Origin: Flavobacteriia bacterium
GTDB taxonomy: Bacteria > Bacteroidota > Bacteroidia > Flavobacteriales > Weeksellaceae
Assembly: GCA_015999765.1 (NCBI GenBank)
Contig: JAECQR010000001.1
Coordinates: 496,001 to 560,000 of the forward strand
DNA: 64,000 nucleotides
Reading direction: 5' to 3'
The notes below the pieces were generated by a model, which was not told the DNA's origin, searched no databases, and saw only the letters and a list, made by a program, of their open reading frames with translations. Position numbers and translations under genes: made by a program. Positions 43,001 to 51,233 of this stretch are shown piece by piece. Within the stretch, counting starts at the first letter, position 1, and every line of letters starts with the position of its first letter.

Positions 43001-43186
43001 CCATTGGTTTTTGCTTCCGGGATTGGGTCTGTAGGTAACCGATCTATAGGAACCGGAGCTGCAGCAGGTCTTTTGATCGGAACGTTTTTCGGGTTGGTAG
43101 CGATTCCTGTTCTGTATGTGATTTTCCAGTGGTTACAGGAAAAAATCACTCCGGTTAAATCCAAAAAAATTAATCTGGCAGAATAA
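40037..43186 (+). CDS. RND multidrug efflux transporter (HAE1/AcrB-like)
   Basis: A 1049-residue inner-membrane pump of the hydrophobe/amphiphile efflux class. It begins MVKHFINRPVLASVVSILIV with QALPVTQYPDIAPPTVSISA, has 12 transmembrane helices in two groups and two large periplasmic loops. The proton relay is seen in GIVVDDAIVVVEAV (two Asp) and the Lys of GLLAKNAILIVEFA. It exports drugs, detergents or other hydrophobic compounds; the substrates are unknown. Middle gene of a complete tripartite operon. Confidence 0.96.
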   Translation: MVKHFINRPVLASVVSILIVILGVLGLQALPVTQYPDIAPPTVSISANYTGASAETVMNSVVIPIEEQVNGVEGMDYISSSASNNGSANIQIFFKQGVNPDIAAVEVQNKVQRAIPLLPADVTRSGVTVQKQRTSALMFLSFYTSNKDLDEVWLQNYLNINVIPELKRVNGVGDAQAFGGKNFSMRVWIDPAKMAAYGLEPSDVTAAINEQSREAAAGQLGQNSGSAFEYVITYKGKFNVANDYGDIILKSLGNGQFLKLKDVAEIKLDAQSYSSIGENNGRRSVSMGIFQTPGSNAQQIIKDIKIFLEENEKTLPKDVGYTINFDTNDFLEASIGKVVTTLLEAFVLVFLVVYLFLQDFRSTLIPAIAVPVSIVGTFFFLNLFGYSLNLLTLFALVLAIGIVVDDAIVVVEAVHAKMEHGFTDAKKATVSAMDEITGAIISITLVMSAVFIPVTFITGPTGVFYQQFGITLIVAILISAVNALTLSPVLCSLFLKPNPAHHKEYASMNFLQKFFYKFNAAFKSGTDRYGRLFVFLLRHKWVTLIIFAVGGLFFWWSNATMPSGFVPKEDRGIIFTDVALPPGSSMERTYNVLKDLQEEARKIPGVANVTFTASRGFMSGSGSNAGQAFVRLKPFGERAKDDDQSVEAITKKLFGLAGKYPDAKIVFFSPPSIPGFGSSDGFSAVLLDKSGGSLRQLDGVAKEYLGALMERPEVQFAQTSFNTNYPQYEMVIDVPRAKETGVSVSDILSAMQGYVGGVYAADFTKYGKQFRVMVQAFPDSRNEPSDLSSIFVKTASGQMAPISQFVTMEKTFGPKSVERYNLFTSISISGSNNPGFSTGDAIRAVQEVAAEKLPADYVVEFTGLSKEELSSGSQTAIIFLLSLVFVYFILAAQYESFLLPLAVIISLPLGVAGAYFGQRIAGLENNIYFQIALIMLVGLLAKNAILIVEFAIQRRNHGETLAMSAINAAKARLRPILMTSFAFIFGMLPLVFASGIGSVGNRSIGTGAAAGLLIGTFFGLVAIPVLYVIFQWLQEKITPVKSKKINLAE

Positions 43187-43214
43187 TTTCTCACTTTGAT
43201 TAAAATTTTAAATA

Positions 43215-44624
43215 ATGAGTAAACATTTAAATATAAAAACTTTATTACTGTCGCTCTTTACGTTAGCAGTGCTTTCGTCCTGTACAGCACGGCAATCGTA
43301 TGAAAGACCCAATGAAGTGAATGAGAATCTTTTCAGGACAGATTTTCTTCCGAAAGACTCCTCCAGTATTGCGACAGTCTCATGGCGCGAGATTTTTACT
43401 GATCCTGTGCTCCAGAAACATATTACAAAAGGCCTGGAAAACAATCTGGATATCAGAATTGCGCTGCAGAATATTGCTTCAGCGGAATCTTATCTAAAAC
43501 AAAGTAAAGCTGCTTATCAGCCAACACTTTCTGTTGGTCCGTCTTATACTTTTCAGACACAATCCTTAAATACACAACTGGGGCAACTTTCTGGTAACAG
43601 AAGATATAACAATCTGTTTGATCTGAGCGGTGATATTTCCTGGGAAGCAGATATCTGGGGAAAAATGAAGGCTGAGGAAAAGGCTCAGTTAGCACAGTAT
43701 TTAGGAACGGTTGCCGCGCACAAAGCGGTAAAGACTGATTTAGTTGCCGCCATTGCCTCCGGCTATTACCAGCTTTTAACCTTCGATGAACAGAAAAGAA
43801 TCATCAGTGAAACCATTGCTCTCCGCAGGAAAAATCTTGAAACCACAAAAGCTTTAAAAGATGCCGGAACATTAACCGAAGTTGCCGTTCAGCAAAGTGA
43901 AGCACTTGTTTTCAATGCAGAGTCGCTGCTGATTAATACCGATGTTCAGATAGCGCTCCTGGAGAATGCCATGAGCCTTTTAATGGGTATTCCTTCGCAA
44001 CAAATCGAGCGCGCAACACTAAGCCAGCAACAGATGCCGGCTGATTATAAACTAGGCTTTTCTGCAAATCTGCTTTCCAATAGGGCTGACGTGATGGCTG
44101 CTGAATACGGATTAATGTCCGCTTTTGAACTTACAAATGCTGCAAAAGCACAGTTTTATCCCAGTTTAAGGATTAACGGCGGTGGCGGTATACAGAGTCT
44201 GGATATTGATCATCTTTTCAGTGTGAATTCACTTTTTGCCAATGTGGTAGCAGGTTTGGTGCAGCCCGTTTTAAATAAAAGACAGATCCGAACCAATTAC
44301 GAAGTAAGTTTAGCCAACAAAGAAAGAGCCTATCTGAATTTCCGCAAAACCCTTCTTACAGCAGGAAGAGAAGTCTCTGATGCTTTGAAAGTTTACGAAT
44401 CCCAGGACAGTTTTATCGATTTAAAAAGAAAGGAATTAACCGCTTACCAAAAATCAGTGGAATTTTCTCAGGAACTGGTGAATTACGGGATGGCAAATTA
44501 TCTGGAAGTTTTAAATGCGTCTGTAAATTCCCTGAACGCAGAATTGAATATTTCCAATGCCGAATATGCCAAAATGAAAGCCGGTGTAGAGCTTTATCAG
44601 GCGCTTGGCGGTGGCTGGAGATAA
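43215..44624 (+). CDS. Outer-membrane efflux lipoprotein (TolC/OprM family)
   Basis: A 469-residue channel of the NodT/OprM type. The lipobox is LSSC (signal TLLLSLFTLAVLSSC). Two OEP repeats form the helical tunnel, with SWREIFTDPVLQKHITKGLE and NNLDIRIALQNIASAESYLK at the first, and RADVMAAEYGLMSAFELTNA at the second. LTAYQKSVEFSQELVNYGMA and ending YQALGGGWR match the family. It lies 28 bases after the pump gene and completes the export system. Confidence 0.94.
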   Translation: MSKHLNIKTLLLSLFTLAVLSSCTARQSYERPNEVNENLFRTDFLPKDSSSIATVSWREIFTDPVLQKHITKGLENNLDIRIALQNIASAESYLKQSKAAYQPTLSVGPSYTFQTQSLNTQLGQLSGNRRYNNLFDLSGDISWEADIWGKMKAEEKAQLAQYLGTVAAHKAVKTDLVAAIASGYYQLLTFDEQKRIISETIALRRKNLETTKALKDAGTLTEVAVQQSEALVFNAESLLINTDVQIALLENAMSLLMGIPSQQIERATLSQQQMPADYKLGFSANLLSNRADVMAAEYGLMSAFELTNAAKAQFYPSLRINGGGGIQSLDIDHLFSVNSLFANVVAGLVQPVLNKRQIRTNYEVSLANKERAYLNFRKTLLTAGREVSDALKVYESQDSFIDLKRKELTAYQKSVEFSQELVNYGMANYLEVLNASVNSLNAELNISNAEYAKMKAGVELYQALGGGWR

Positions 44625-44647
44625 TTTTGATATTATTATAAAAATTT

Positions 44648-44676
44648 AAAGCACCCATTTCCGGGTGTTTTTTTTG
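44648..44676 (+). terminator. Terminator of the efflux operon
   Basis: AAAGCACCC and GGGTGTTTT around ATTTCC, followed by a run of Ts. Confidence 0.85.
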
Positions 44677-44738
44677 AGTTATTGAAGACTAAATTTCAGT
44701 AATTTTGATTCTGGGAAGAAATATTATAGATCAGATTT

Positions 44739-45262
44739 ATGAGTTTGTATTTCATTGCGGTGGTTCCTAATAAACAAATTACGAAAAAAGCCAGGGCAGT
44801 CAGTAAAGATTTCGCTGAACGGTTTAATTCTGTAAAATCGTTCAAAAATTTTCCACATATTACATTGATCAAACCTTTCTCTTTTGATGAAAATAAAGAA
44901 GATGAATTGGTAGATAAGTTTTCAGAAATGGACTTAAAACAACTTCTTTTATTGTTGATCTTAATAATTTCCGATGTTTTCCTAACAAAAATAATCCGGT
45001 TATTTTTATCACACCTGAAAATAAGGAAGAACTTCAAAAGTTGTACGATGAAGTTCAGCCGAATATGAATTTTCATTCTTACACAAAACTTAATCCTCAT
45101 CTAACCGTCGCTTATAGAGATTTAAGTCCCGAAAATTTTAAATTAGCGTGGGAAGAATACAAAACGAAAACCTTTGAAGATTCATTCTTGGTAGATAAAA
45201 TCTGCCTTTTCAAACATTATAACGGAAAATGGAATCTGCTGAAAATTAAAAATCTAGAATAA
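44739..45262 (+). pseudogene. 2'-5' RNA ligase / cyclic phosphodiesterase family, frameshifted
   Basis: Two frames together encode one two-HxT protein of about 174 residues. The first frame gives MSLYFIAVVPNKQITKKARA and FPHITLIKPF. The other, resuming near 44939, gives TTSFIVDLNNF, VIFITPENKEELQKLYDEVQ and LNPHLTVAYRDL. HITL and HLTV are the two catalytic His-x-Thr motifs. The shift falls in a run of four A (44936-44939): one added A restores the frame. It may be a real mutation, a sequencing error or, less likely, -1 slippage. As read, the first frame stops at 45068. Confidence 0.85.
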
Positions 45263-45263
45263 T

Positions 45264-45800
45264 TTATTTCAGATTTTTAAAAAATTCCCACATTACAATT
45301 CCGCCGCAAACCGAAACATTCAGCGAGTGCTTTGTTCCCAGCTGGGGAATTTCCAGAAAAGTATCATAAAGAGAAAGTGCTTCGTCGCTCAATCCGTCAA
45401 CCTCGTTACCAAGCACCAGCGCGTATTTTTGATCTTTGTTGATTGTGTAATCTGTAATGATTTCGGAGGAGGAAGTCTGTTCGATTCCAATAATCTGGCA
45501 GTGTTCTTTTTTCAGATTCTGCAGGGCTTCCGAAATGCTTTTTTCATAACTCCAGTCTACGCTTTCCGTAGCGCCCAGCGCAGCTTTGTGAATTTCGCGG
45601 TGAGGTGGCTGCGGCGTGATCCCGCACAAAACAATTTTCTCTACGATAAAAGCGTCCGCTGTCCTGAAAACCGCGCCCACATTATGCATGCTTCTTACAT
45701 TATCCAAAACCACTATCAAAGGAATCTTTTCGGTTTGCTTAAAGGTTTCTATATCGATTCGGCCTAATTCTTCGAGTTTCAGTTTCTTGGTGGATGACAT
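45264..45800 (-). CDS. TrmH/SpoU-family RNA methyltransferase
   Basis: A 178-residue SPOUT methyltransferase that 2'-O-methylates RNA using SAM. The motifs are PLIVVLDNVRSMHNVGAVFR (motif 1), YALVLGNEVDGLSDEALSLY (motif 2) and EIPQLGTKHSLNVSVCGGIV (motif 3, trefoil knot). It is short and lacks the N-terminal substrate-binding domain, like the tRNA class. The target nucleotide is not known. It ends 1 base from the RNA ligase pseudogene, convergent. Confidence 0.93.
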   Translation of the reverse strand: MSSTKKLKLEELGRIDIETFKQTEKIPLIVVLDNVRSMHNVGAVFRTADAFIVEKIVLCGITPQPPHREIHKAALGATESVDWSYEKSISEALQNLKKEHCQIIGIEQTSSSEIITDYTINKDQKYALVLGNEVDGLSDEALSLYDTFLEIPQLGTKHSLNVSVCGGIVMWEFFKNLK

Positions 45801-45805
45801 TTTCG

Positions 45806-45822
45806 TATTTTTGGCAAAATTA
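45806..45822. promoter_or_regulatory. Back-to-back -7 elements for mutS and the SpoU gene
   Basis: TATTTTTG (45806-45813, plus) and TAATTTTG (45822-45815, minus) face opposite ways only one base apart, in the 57-base divergent gap. A TTG at 45787-45789 is 16 bases before the plus element. Confidence 0.5.
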
Positions 45823-45857
45823 AATAAAATAACGCTTTAGCGGCAGAAAAACCAACC

Positions 45858-48440
45858 ATGGCAAAGAAAGAAACTCCTTTAATGACACAGTACAACACCA
45901 TCAAGGCGAAATATCCTGATGCGCTTTTGCTGTTCCGCGTAGGAGATTTCTACGAAACTTTTGGCCAGGACGCCATCCGGACTTCCCAAATTTTGGGCAT
46001 CGTCTTAACGAAAAGAGCCAACGGTGAAGGACATATCGAACTGGCAGGCTTTCCGCACCATTCCGTAGATTCCTACTTGCCAAAACTCGTGAGAGCGGGA
46101 CTCCGTGTTGCTATTTGCGACCAGCTTGAAGATCCCAAAACCGTAGCGAAAGGCATTGTAAAAAGAGGAGTAACCGAACTTGTTACTCCGGGTGTTACTT
46201 TTAATGAACAGGTTTTAACTTCCAAAAAAAATAATTTCCTGCTTTCGGTTCACAAGCATAAAGAAAAATTTGGGGTCGCTCTGGTCGATGTTTCTACGGG
46301 AGAATTTCTGGTTTCTGAAGGAAATCTGGAAAAATTACTGCACATCGTTCACACTTTCGATCCTAGTGAAATCATTTATCAGAGATCTACCGAACTTCCG
46401 GCGCAGCTTAAAAATAAGAACTCATTTAAGCTTGAAGACTGGGCTTTTCAGTACAATTATGCGTATGAAAAACTCACGAACCACTTCAAAACTGCTTCGT
46501 TAAAAGGATTTGGAATTGAAGAGCATCAACTGGGTATCATTTCTGCCGGAGCAATTTTCGCTTATTTGGTCGAAGATACGCATCACGCATTGCTTCAGCA
46601 CATTACAAAAATTCAGCTGATTCCTCAGGATGATTATCTGATGATGGATAATTTCACATTAAGAAACCTTGAAATTGTTTATCCAAGTAATCCACAGGGA
46701 AAATCGCTGCTTGATATTATCGATAAAACGTCGACGCCAATGGGCGGAAGATTGCTCAGAAGAAGGCTGATTCTGCCGTTAAAATCAGTAGACGAAATCA
46801 ACCGAAGATTAAATTTAATTGAGTTCTTCAACAAAGAAGATCAGTTAAAATACGAAATCCAGCAGTTGCTGAAATCGATTTCTGATCTTGACCGTCTGAT
46901 GGGAAAACTGGCTTCAGAGAAAATCTGTCCGAAAGAATTAGGTTATCTCCGCCAGAGTTTAGCGAATATCCATCAGATTAAAAACTTGCTTCATCCGTTT
47001 GATGAGGTTTTGGCCTGGATAGAGCCTTTAAACAATCTTGAAGAACTCATTCAATATTTACAGAATTACCTGAATGAAGAACTTCCTGTAAATATTGCGA
47101 AAGGAAATGTGATTAAAAGCGGAATTTCGGAAGATCTAGATCATCTGCGCGGACTGCAAAGCAAAGGGAAAAACTTCCTGGACGAAATGTGCGAACGCGA
47201 GATCGAAAGAACCGGAATTTCAAGTTTGAAAATCAGTTTCAACGGTGTTTTCGGATATTTTATTGAAGTTAGAAATACGCATAAAGACAAGGTTCCGAGT
47301 GATTGGATCCGTAAACAGACTTTGGTAAATGCAGAGAGATACATCACTGAAGAACTGAAGGAATACGAAGAGCAAATCCTTGGGGCAGAAGAAAAGATCT
47401 CAAAAATCGAGCATGAACTTTACCGTAAAGTCTGCGATAATGTCATGGTTTATATTGATGCCATTCAGGGAAATTCAAAAATCATAGCGGAACTCGATTG
47501 TGGCGTTGGCCTTTCTGAACTGGCTTTTTCCGAAAGTTATACAAGACCGATACTGAATGATTCTTTTGAAATCAATTTACAAGAAGCGCGTCACCCGATT
47601 ATAGAAAATGCGCTTCCGCTCGGCGAAAAATATATTCCGAACGATCTGTTTTTGGATAAAGATGCACAGCAGATCATCATGGTCACCGGACCGAATATGG
47701 CGGGTAAATCAGCAATTCTGAGGCAGACCGCGATTATCTGTCTGATGGCACAGATCGGAAGTTTCGTTCCGGCAAAACATGCGGAAATTGGCATTCTTGA
47801 TAAAATTTTCACGAGAGTTGGAGCGACCGACAATATTTCTGCCGGCGAATCTACTTTTATGGTGGAAATGAACGAAGCGGCCAATATTCTCAATAATATT
47901 TCTGACCGGAGTTTAATTCTTCTGGATGAAATTGGACGCGGAACGTCAACTTACGACGGGGTTTCGATCGCGTGGGCGATTGCGGAATATCTTCACCAAC
48001 ATCCCACTCAGGCAAAAACTCTGTTTGCGACGCATTACCACGAACTGAATGAAATGACGGTAAATTTTGAAAGAATTAAAAATTTCCACGTTTCCATTCA
48101 GGAGAATAAGGGAAATATAATTTTCATGAGAAAACTTCTTCCGGGAGGAAGTGAACACAGTTTCGGGATCCATGTGGCAAAACTGGCAGGAATGCCTTCA
48201 AAGGTTGTAAACCGCGCAAATGAAGTTTTGAAAACACTTGAGAAAAGCCGATCACAAAGCGGTTCTAAAGATTCTGCCAAAGCAATTACCGAAGAAAATA
48301 TGCAGCTTTCCTTTTTTCAATTGGATGATCCGGTTTTGGAAAATATCCGTGAAGAACTTACAAAAATCGACATCAATACTCTAACGCCGATAGAAGCTTT
48401 AATGAAGCTGAATTCGATTAAAAAAATGATTGGGAAATAG
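45858..48440 (+). CDS. mutS: DNA mismatch repair protein MutS
   Basis: An 860-residue mismatch sensor that recruits MutL. The mismatch-wedge Phe-x-Glu appears in LLFRVGDFYETFGQDA; connector, lever and clamp domains follow, and the C-terminal ATPase has Walker A GPNMAGKSAILRQTA (near 611-620), then DNISAGESTFMVEM, LILLDEIGRGTSTYDG and ATHYHEL. All domains I to V are present and the length is normal. It is divergent from the SpoU gene. No mutL is in the window. Confidence 0.98.
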   Translation: MAKKETPLMTQYNTIKAKYPDALLLFRVGDFYETFGQDAIRTSQILGIVLTKRANGEGHIELAGFPHHSVDSYLPKLVRAGLRVAICDQLEDPKTVAKGIVKRGVTELVTPGVTFNEQVLTSKKNNFLLSVHKHKEKFGVALVDVSTGEFLVSEGNLEKLLHIVHTFDPSEIIYQRSTELPAQLKNKNSFKLEDWAFQYNYAYEKLTNHFKTASLKGFGIEEHQLGIISAGAIFAYLVEDTHHALLQHITKIQLIPQDDYLMMDNFTLRNLEIVYPSNPQGKSLLDIIDKTSTPMGGRLLRRRLILPLKSVDEINRRLNLIEFFNKEDQLKYEIQQLLKSISDLDRLMGKLASEKICPKELGYLRQSLANIHQIKNLLHPFDEVLAWIEPLNNLEELIQYLQNYLNEELPVNIAKGNVIKSGISEDLDHLRGLQSKGKNFLDEMCEREIERTGISSLKISFNGVFGYFIEVRNTHKDKVPSDWIRKQTLVNAERYITEELKEYEEQILGAEEKISKIEHELYRKVCDNVMVYIDAIQGNSKIIAELDCGVGLSELAFSESYTRPILNDSFEINLQEARHPIIENALPLGEKYIPNDLFLDKDAQQIIMVTGPNMAGKSAILRQTAIICLMAQIGSFVPAKHAEIGILDKIFTRVGATDNISAGESTFMVEMNEAANILNNISDRSLILLDEIGRGTSTYDGVSIAWAIAEYLHQHPTQAKTLFATHYHELNEMTVNFERIKNFHVSIQENKGNIIFMRKLLPGGSEHSFGIHVAKLAGMPSKVVNRANEVLKTLEKSRSQSGSKDSAKAITEENMQLSFFQLDDPVLENIREELTKIDINTLTPIEALMKLNSIKKMIGK

Positions 48441-48450
48441 TAATTTAAAC

Positions 48451-48846
48451 CTACTCAAAACTCATAGTGAGAGGCATTGTGAATCTGTACTTCACTTTCT
48501 CACCATCAAGTTCTGCCGGCTTCCATTTAGTCTTTATTTTTGAGACGACACGGATGGATTCATCATTCATAGCCTGATTCTCCCCCAACGCTTCTATGTC
48601 ACTGACAGTTCCGTCCTCATTTATTACGAAAACGATCGTGGTTTTTGCAATTCCTTTGTCAATTTTTAACTTTTCTGTCCTGAAATTTTGATTAATAATA
48701 TTTCGAAATTCGTTAATTCCACCAGGAAATTCAGCCAATTTATCAACATCTTTCTGAGTAGTTTCAACGTTCGGGTTTTCCGTTTTGGTCTGCGCAAATA
48801 CAAGTCCTGCACTTAAGAACAGAGATATAAAAAGTATTTTTTTCAT
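48451..48846 (-). CDS. Secreted TonB C-terminal-domain-like protein, 131 aa
   Basis: A signal peptide (ILFISLFLSAGLVFAQ) is followed by a TonB-C-like domain: AEFPGGINEFRNIINQNF, IVFVINEDGTVSDIEALG and KWKPAELDGEKVKYRFTMPL. There is no transmembrane anchor after cleavage and no proline-rich spacer, so it cannot act as a classical TonB. It is a tandem paralogue of the next upstream gene, 35 bases away. Function unknown; a periplasmic partner-binding role is inferred only from the fold. Confidence 0.83.
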   Translation of the reverse strand: MKKILFISLFLSAGLVFAQTKTENPNVETTQKDVDKLAEFPGGINEFRNIINQNFRTEKLKIDKGIAKTTIVFVINEDGTVSDIEALGENQAMNDESIRVVSKIKTKWKPAELDGEKVKYRFTMPLTMSFE

Positions 48847-48881
48847 TATTTAAACTGATAAGCATTAATGTCTGATCTTAT

Positions 48882-49322
48882 CTAAAAACTCATAGTCAAT
48901 GGCAATGCATGTATGAATCTCACCGGTTCACCATTAAGCCTGGCAGGCTTCCAAAGACCATTAATCTGCTTAAGCGCTTTTTGAGCCGCTAGCGAATATC
49001 TTTTATCACCAATGGCTATCACATTGCCCATTTTTCCGTCTTTCTCTATGATGAAATAGGCAGTGGTTTTGAGTATCGTGCCGCTTTTCTCGTCAAAGTT
49101 CGATATCGGGAAAATTTCTGCAAATTTATTTCTAAAGGCCCAGATTCCGCCTGGAAATTCCGGTGGTGTATCGACCGTAGTATAAATATCAGTGAGATCA
49201 ATTTTTGTTTTTAGAACATCGTAATCTTTAATTTGTGTAATGTCTCCGTCTTTCCCTGAATTTTCCTGAGCGGAAATTGATAAACTCGTCAATAAGGAGA
49301 ACAGTATAAAATATTTTATCAT
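48882..49322 (-). CDS. Secreted TonB C-terminal-domain-like protein, 146 aa
   Basis: Paralogue of the downstream gene with the same layout. The signal peptide MIKYFILFSLLTSLSISAQ fixes the start at 49322; a longer frame would overlap the ABC transporter gene. The domain reads PPEFPGGIWAFRNKFAEIF, TAYFIIEKDGKMGNVIAIGD and GLWKPARLNGEPVRFIHALP. Both copies end PLTMSF. No anchor and no Pro-rich linker. It follows the ABC exporter gene by 22 bases and could be co-transcribed with it. Confidence 0.83.
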   Translation of the reverse strand: MIKYFILFSLLTSLSISAQENSGKDGDITQIKDYDVLKTKIDLTDIYTTVDTPPEFPGGIWAFRNKFAEIFPISNFDEKSGTILKTTAYFIIEKDGKMGNVIAIGDKRYSLAAQKALKQINGLWKPARLNGEPVRFIHALPLTMSF

Positions 49323-49344
49323 AACTTTTTTTAGCTTGGCGAAA

Positions 49345-51183
49345 TTACCCAAAATTCTGCAGTTCCACGAGTCTTCTATAAACATTGTTATTGTTCATCA
49401 GCTCAATGTGCGTTCCTTGCTCTACAATGCTTCCGCGTTCCATCACTACAATCCAGTCTGCTTTTTGGATGGTTGAAAGTCGGTGAGCGATGATGAGGGA
49501 AGTTCGGTTTTCCATCATTTTTTCCAAAGCATCCTGAACAAATCTTTCAGATTCGGTATCTAAAGCGGAAGTGGCTTCATCCAGAATCATTATTGGAGGA
49601 TTTTTCAGTACCGCTCTTGCGATTGAAACCCTTTGTTTTTGACCGCCGGAAAGTTTATTTCCATCGTCGCCGATATTGGTGTAATATTTTTCCGGAAGAC
49701 CTTCAATAAACTCATGCGCATTCGCAATTTTCGCGGCAGCCATCACTTCCTCTTCGGTAGCGTCCGGTTTTCCCATCAGGATATTGTTGAATACAGAATC
49801 ATTAAATAACACTGATTCCTGAGTCACCATTCCGAGAAGATTTCGGTAATCGTCCAGTTTTAAGTCTTTGATGTTTACGCCGTCAACTAGGATCTCTCCT
49901 TCAGAAATATCATAAAAACGGGCAAGTAAATTTGCAATGGTCGTTTTCCCTGAACCTGACTGACCAACAAGCGCAACCGTTTTGCCTTTTGGAATATTTA
50001 GATTGAAATTCTTGAGGATTACATTGTCTTTATCGTAATAAAATCCAATATTTTTAAATTCAATTTTATCTTTTAAAGTAGAAATAGCGATGGGATTTTC
50101 AATTTCTTCCACCTTCAGATCATAATCTAAAACTTCGGAAACCCGGTCCAAACTTGCCATTCCGCCTTGTATATTGGAGATTGCACTTGATAATTTCTTC
50201 GCGGGATCCAGAATCTGGAAAAACATCCCGATAAAAACTAGAAATGTTTCCGGTTCCATCGTCTGCTCGTTTAAAATCTGAACGCCTGCAAACCACGTAA
50301 TGATCAAAATGGTGACGGAACCTAAAAATTCGCTCATCGGAGAGGCAAGTTCGCGGCGGCGGCTCATTCCGATCGCATATTTTTTCCAGTTATCTGTGGT
50401 GGTATTAAATCTGGTTTTCAGTATTTTGTCTGCATTGAAGATTTTAATGACTTTCGAAGATTTTAAAGTTTCATCAACCAGTGAAAAGAGGTTTCCGAGT
50501 TCTTCCTGTGCTGCGGTAGCCTGTCTTTTCAGACTTTTTCCGACCCAGGCAATCAGGCCGCCCATTAGAGGAAATACAAGCAGTGAAAACATGGTAAGAT
50601 TCGGTGAAAGAATAAAGAGCGTGATCAGCGATGAAATAATCATGAATGGTGAATTAATTACATCCACCAGACTTCCCATAATGCCGCTTTCAACGCCGCC
50701 GATATCGTTGGAAATCCGGCTCATCATATCGCCCTTGCGCTTCTCAGTAAAAAAGGAAACGGGGAGCTTCAGGAATTTGTTATACATCGCAGTCCTTAAA
50801 TCTTTGGTAATTCCCACACGGTAATTTACCAAAAGATAGGCCCCAAGATATCTGAAGATATTCCGAAGCAGAAATGCTACAGCGGTTACCGCGCACAAGA
50901 TTGCCAGAACCTTTACCGTTCCGTAAGTGTCAATATTTTTCTGTATCGTATAATAAGCCCAGTCTTTAGCATATCCAAAAAAATCAACAAGCCGGCCGGG
51001 GTTTACGGGTGGTTTTGTCGTGTCGACTTTATCTACCGTCCCGAACATCAATCCCAGAATTGGAAGCATTGTAGCCACCGAAAATATATTGAGAACAGAA
51101 TACATGATGTTGAAAAACATGCTTCCGAAAAGGTATTTCTGATGAGGTTTGGCAAAGGAGAGAATGCGTTGTAATGGTTTCAT
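49345..51183 (-). CDS. MsbA-like ABC exporter (fused TMD-NBD)
   Basis: A 612-residue half-transporter that would work as a homodimer. Six transmembrane helices (within about 1-330; an ABC_membrane domain with EKRKGDMMSRISNDIGGVES) precede a nucleotide-binding domain. Walker A is VGQSGSGKTTIANLLAR, the signature KLSGGQKQRVSIARA, Walker B PIMILDEATSALDTES and the switch His IIAHRLSTIQ. The family flips lipid A or other lipids; that is a guess here. No adjacent LPS gene. A -7 element lies 18 bases upstream. Confidence 0.93.
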   Translation of the reverse strand: MKPLQRILSFAKPHQKYLFGSMFFNIMYSVLNIFSVATMLPILGLMFGTVDKVDTTKPPVNPGRLVDFFGYAKDWAYYTIQKNIDTYGTVKVLAILCAVTAVAFLLRNIFRYLGAYLLVNYRVGITKDLRTAMYNKFLKLPVSFFTEKRKGDMMSRISNDIGGVESGIMGSLVDVINSPFMIISSLITLFILSPNLTMFSLLVFPLMGGLIAWVGKSLKRQATAAQEELGNLFSLVDETLKSSKVIKIFNADKILKTRFNTTTDNWKKYAIGMSRRRELASPMSEFLGSVTILIITWFAGVQILNEQTMEPETFLVFIGMFFQILDPAKKLSSAISNIQGGMASLDRVSEVLDYDLKVEEIENPIAISTLKDKIEFKNIGFYYDKDNVILKNFNLNIPKGKTVALVGQSGSGKTTIANLLARFYDISEGEILVDGVNIKDLKLDDYRNLLGMVTQESVLFNDSVFNNILMGKPDATEEEVMAAAKIANAHEFIEGLPEKYYTNIGDDGNKLSGGQKQRVSIARAVLKNPPIMILDEATSALDTESERFVQDALEKMMENRTSLIIAHRLSTIQKADWIVVMERGSIVEQGTHIELMNNNNVYRRLVELQNFG

Positions 51184-51200
51184 TCAGGAAATTTAGTGGG

Positions 51201-51208
51201 CAAAATTA
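51201..51208 (-). promoter_or_regulatory. -7 element of the ABC exporter
   Basis: TAATTTTG on the minus strand, 17 bases before the ATG at 51183. Confidence 0.45.
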
Positions 51209-51233
51209 CGGATTTTTTGATTGGTTGCTTCTA

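Noticed and set aside
50300-50824. A 174-codon plus-strand frame within the ABC exporter gene
   Set aside because: It is antisense to the well-supported transmembrane domain of the exporter and has no recognisable feature.
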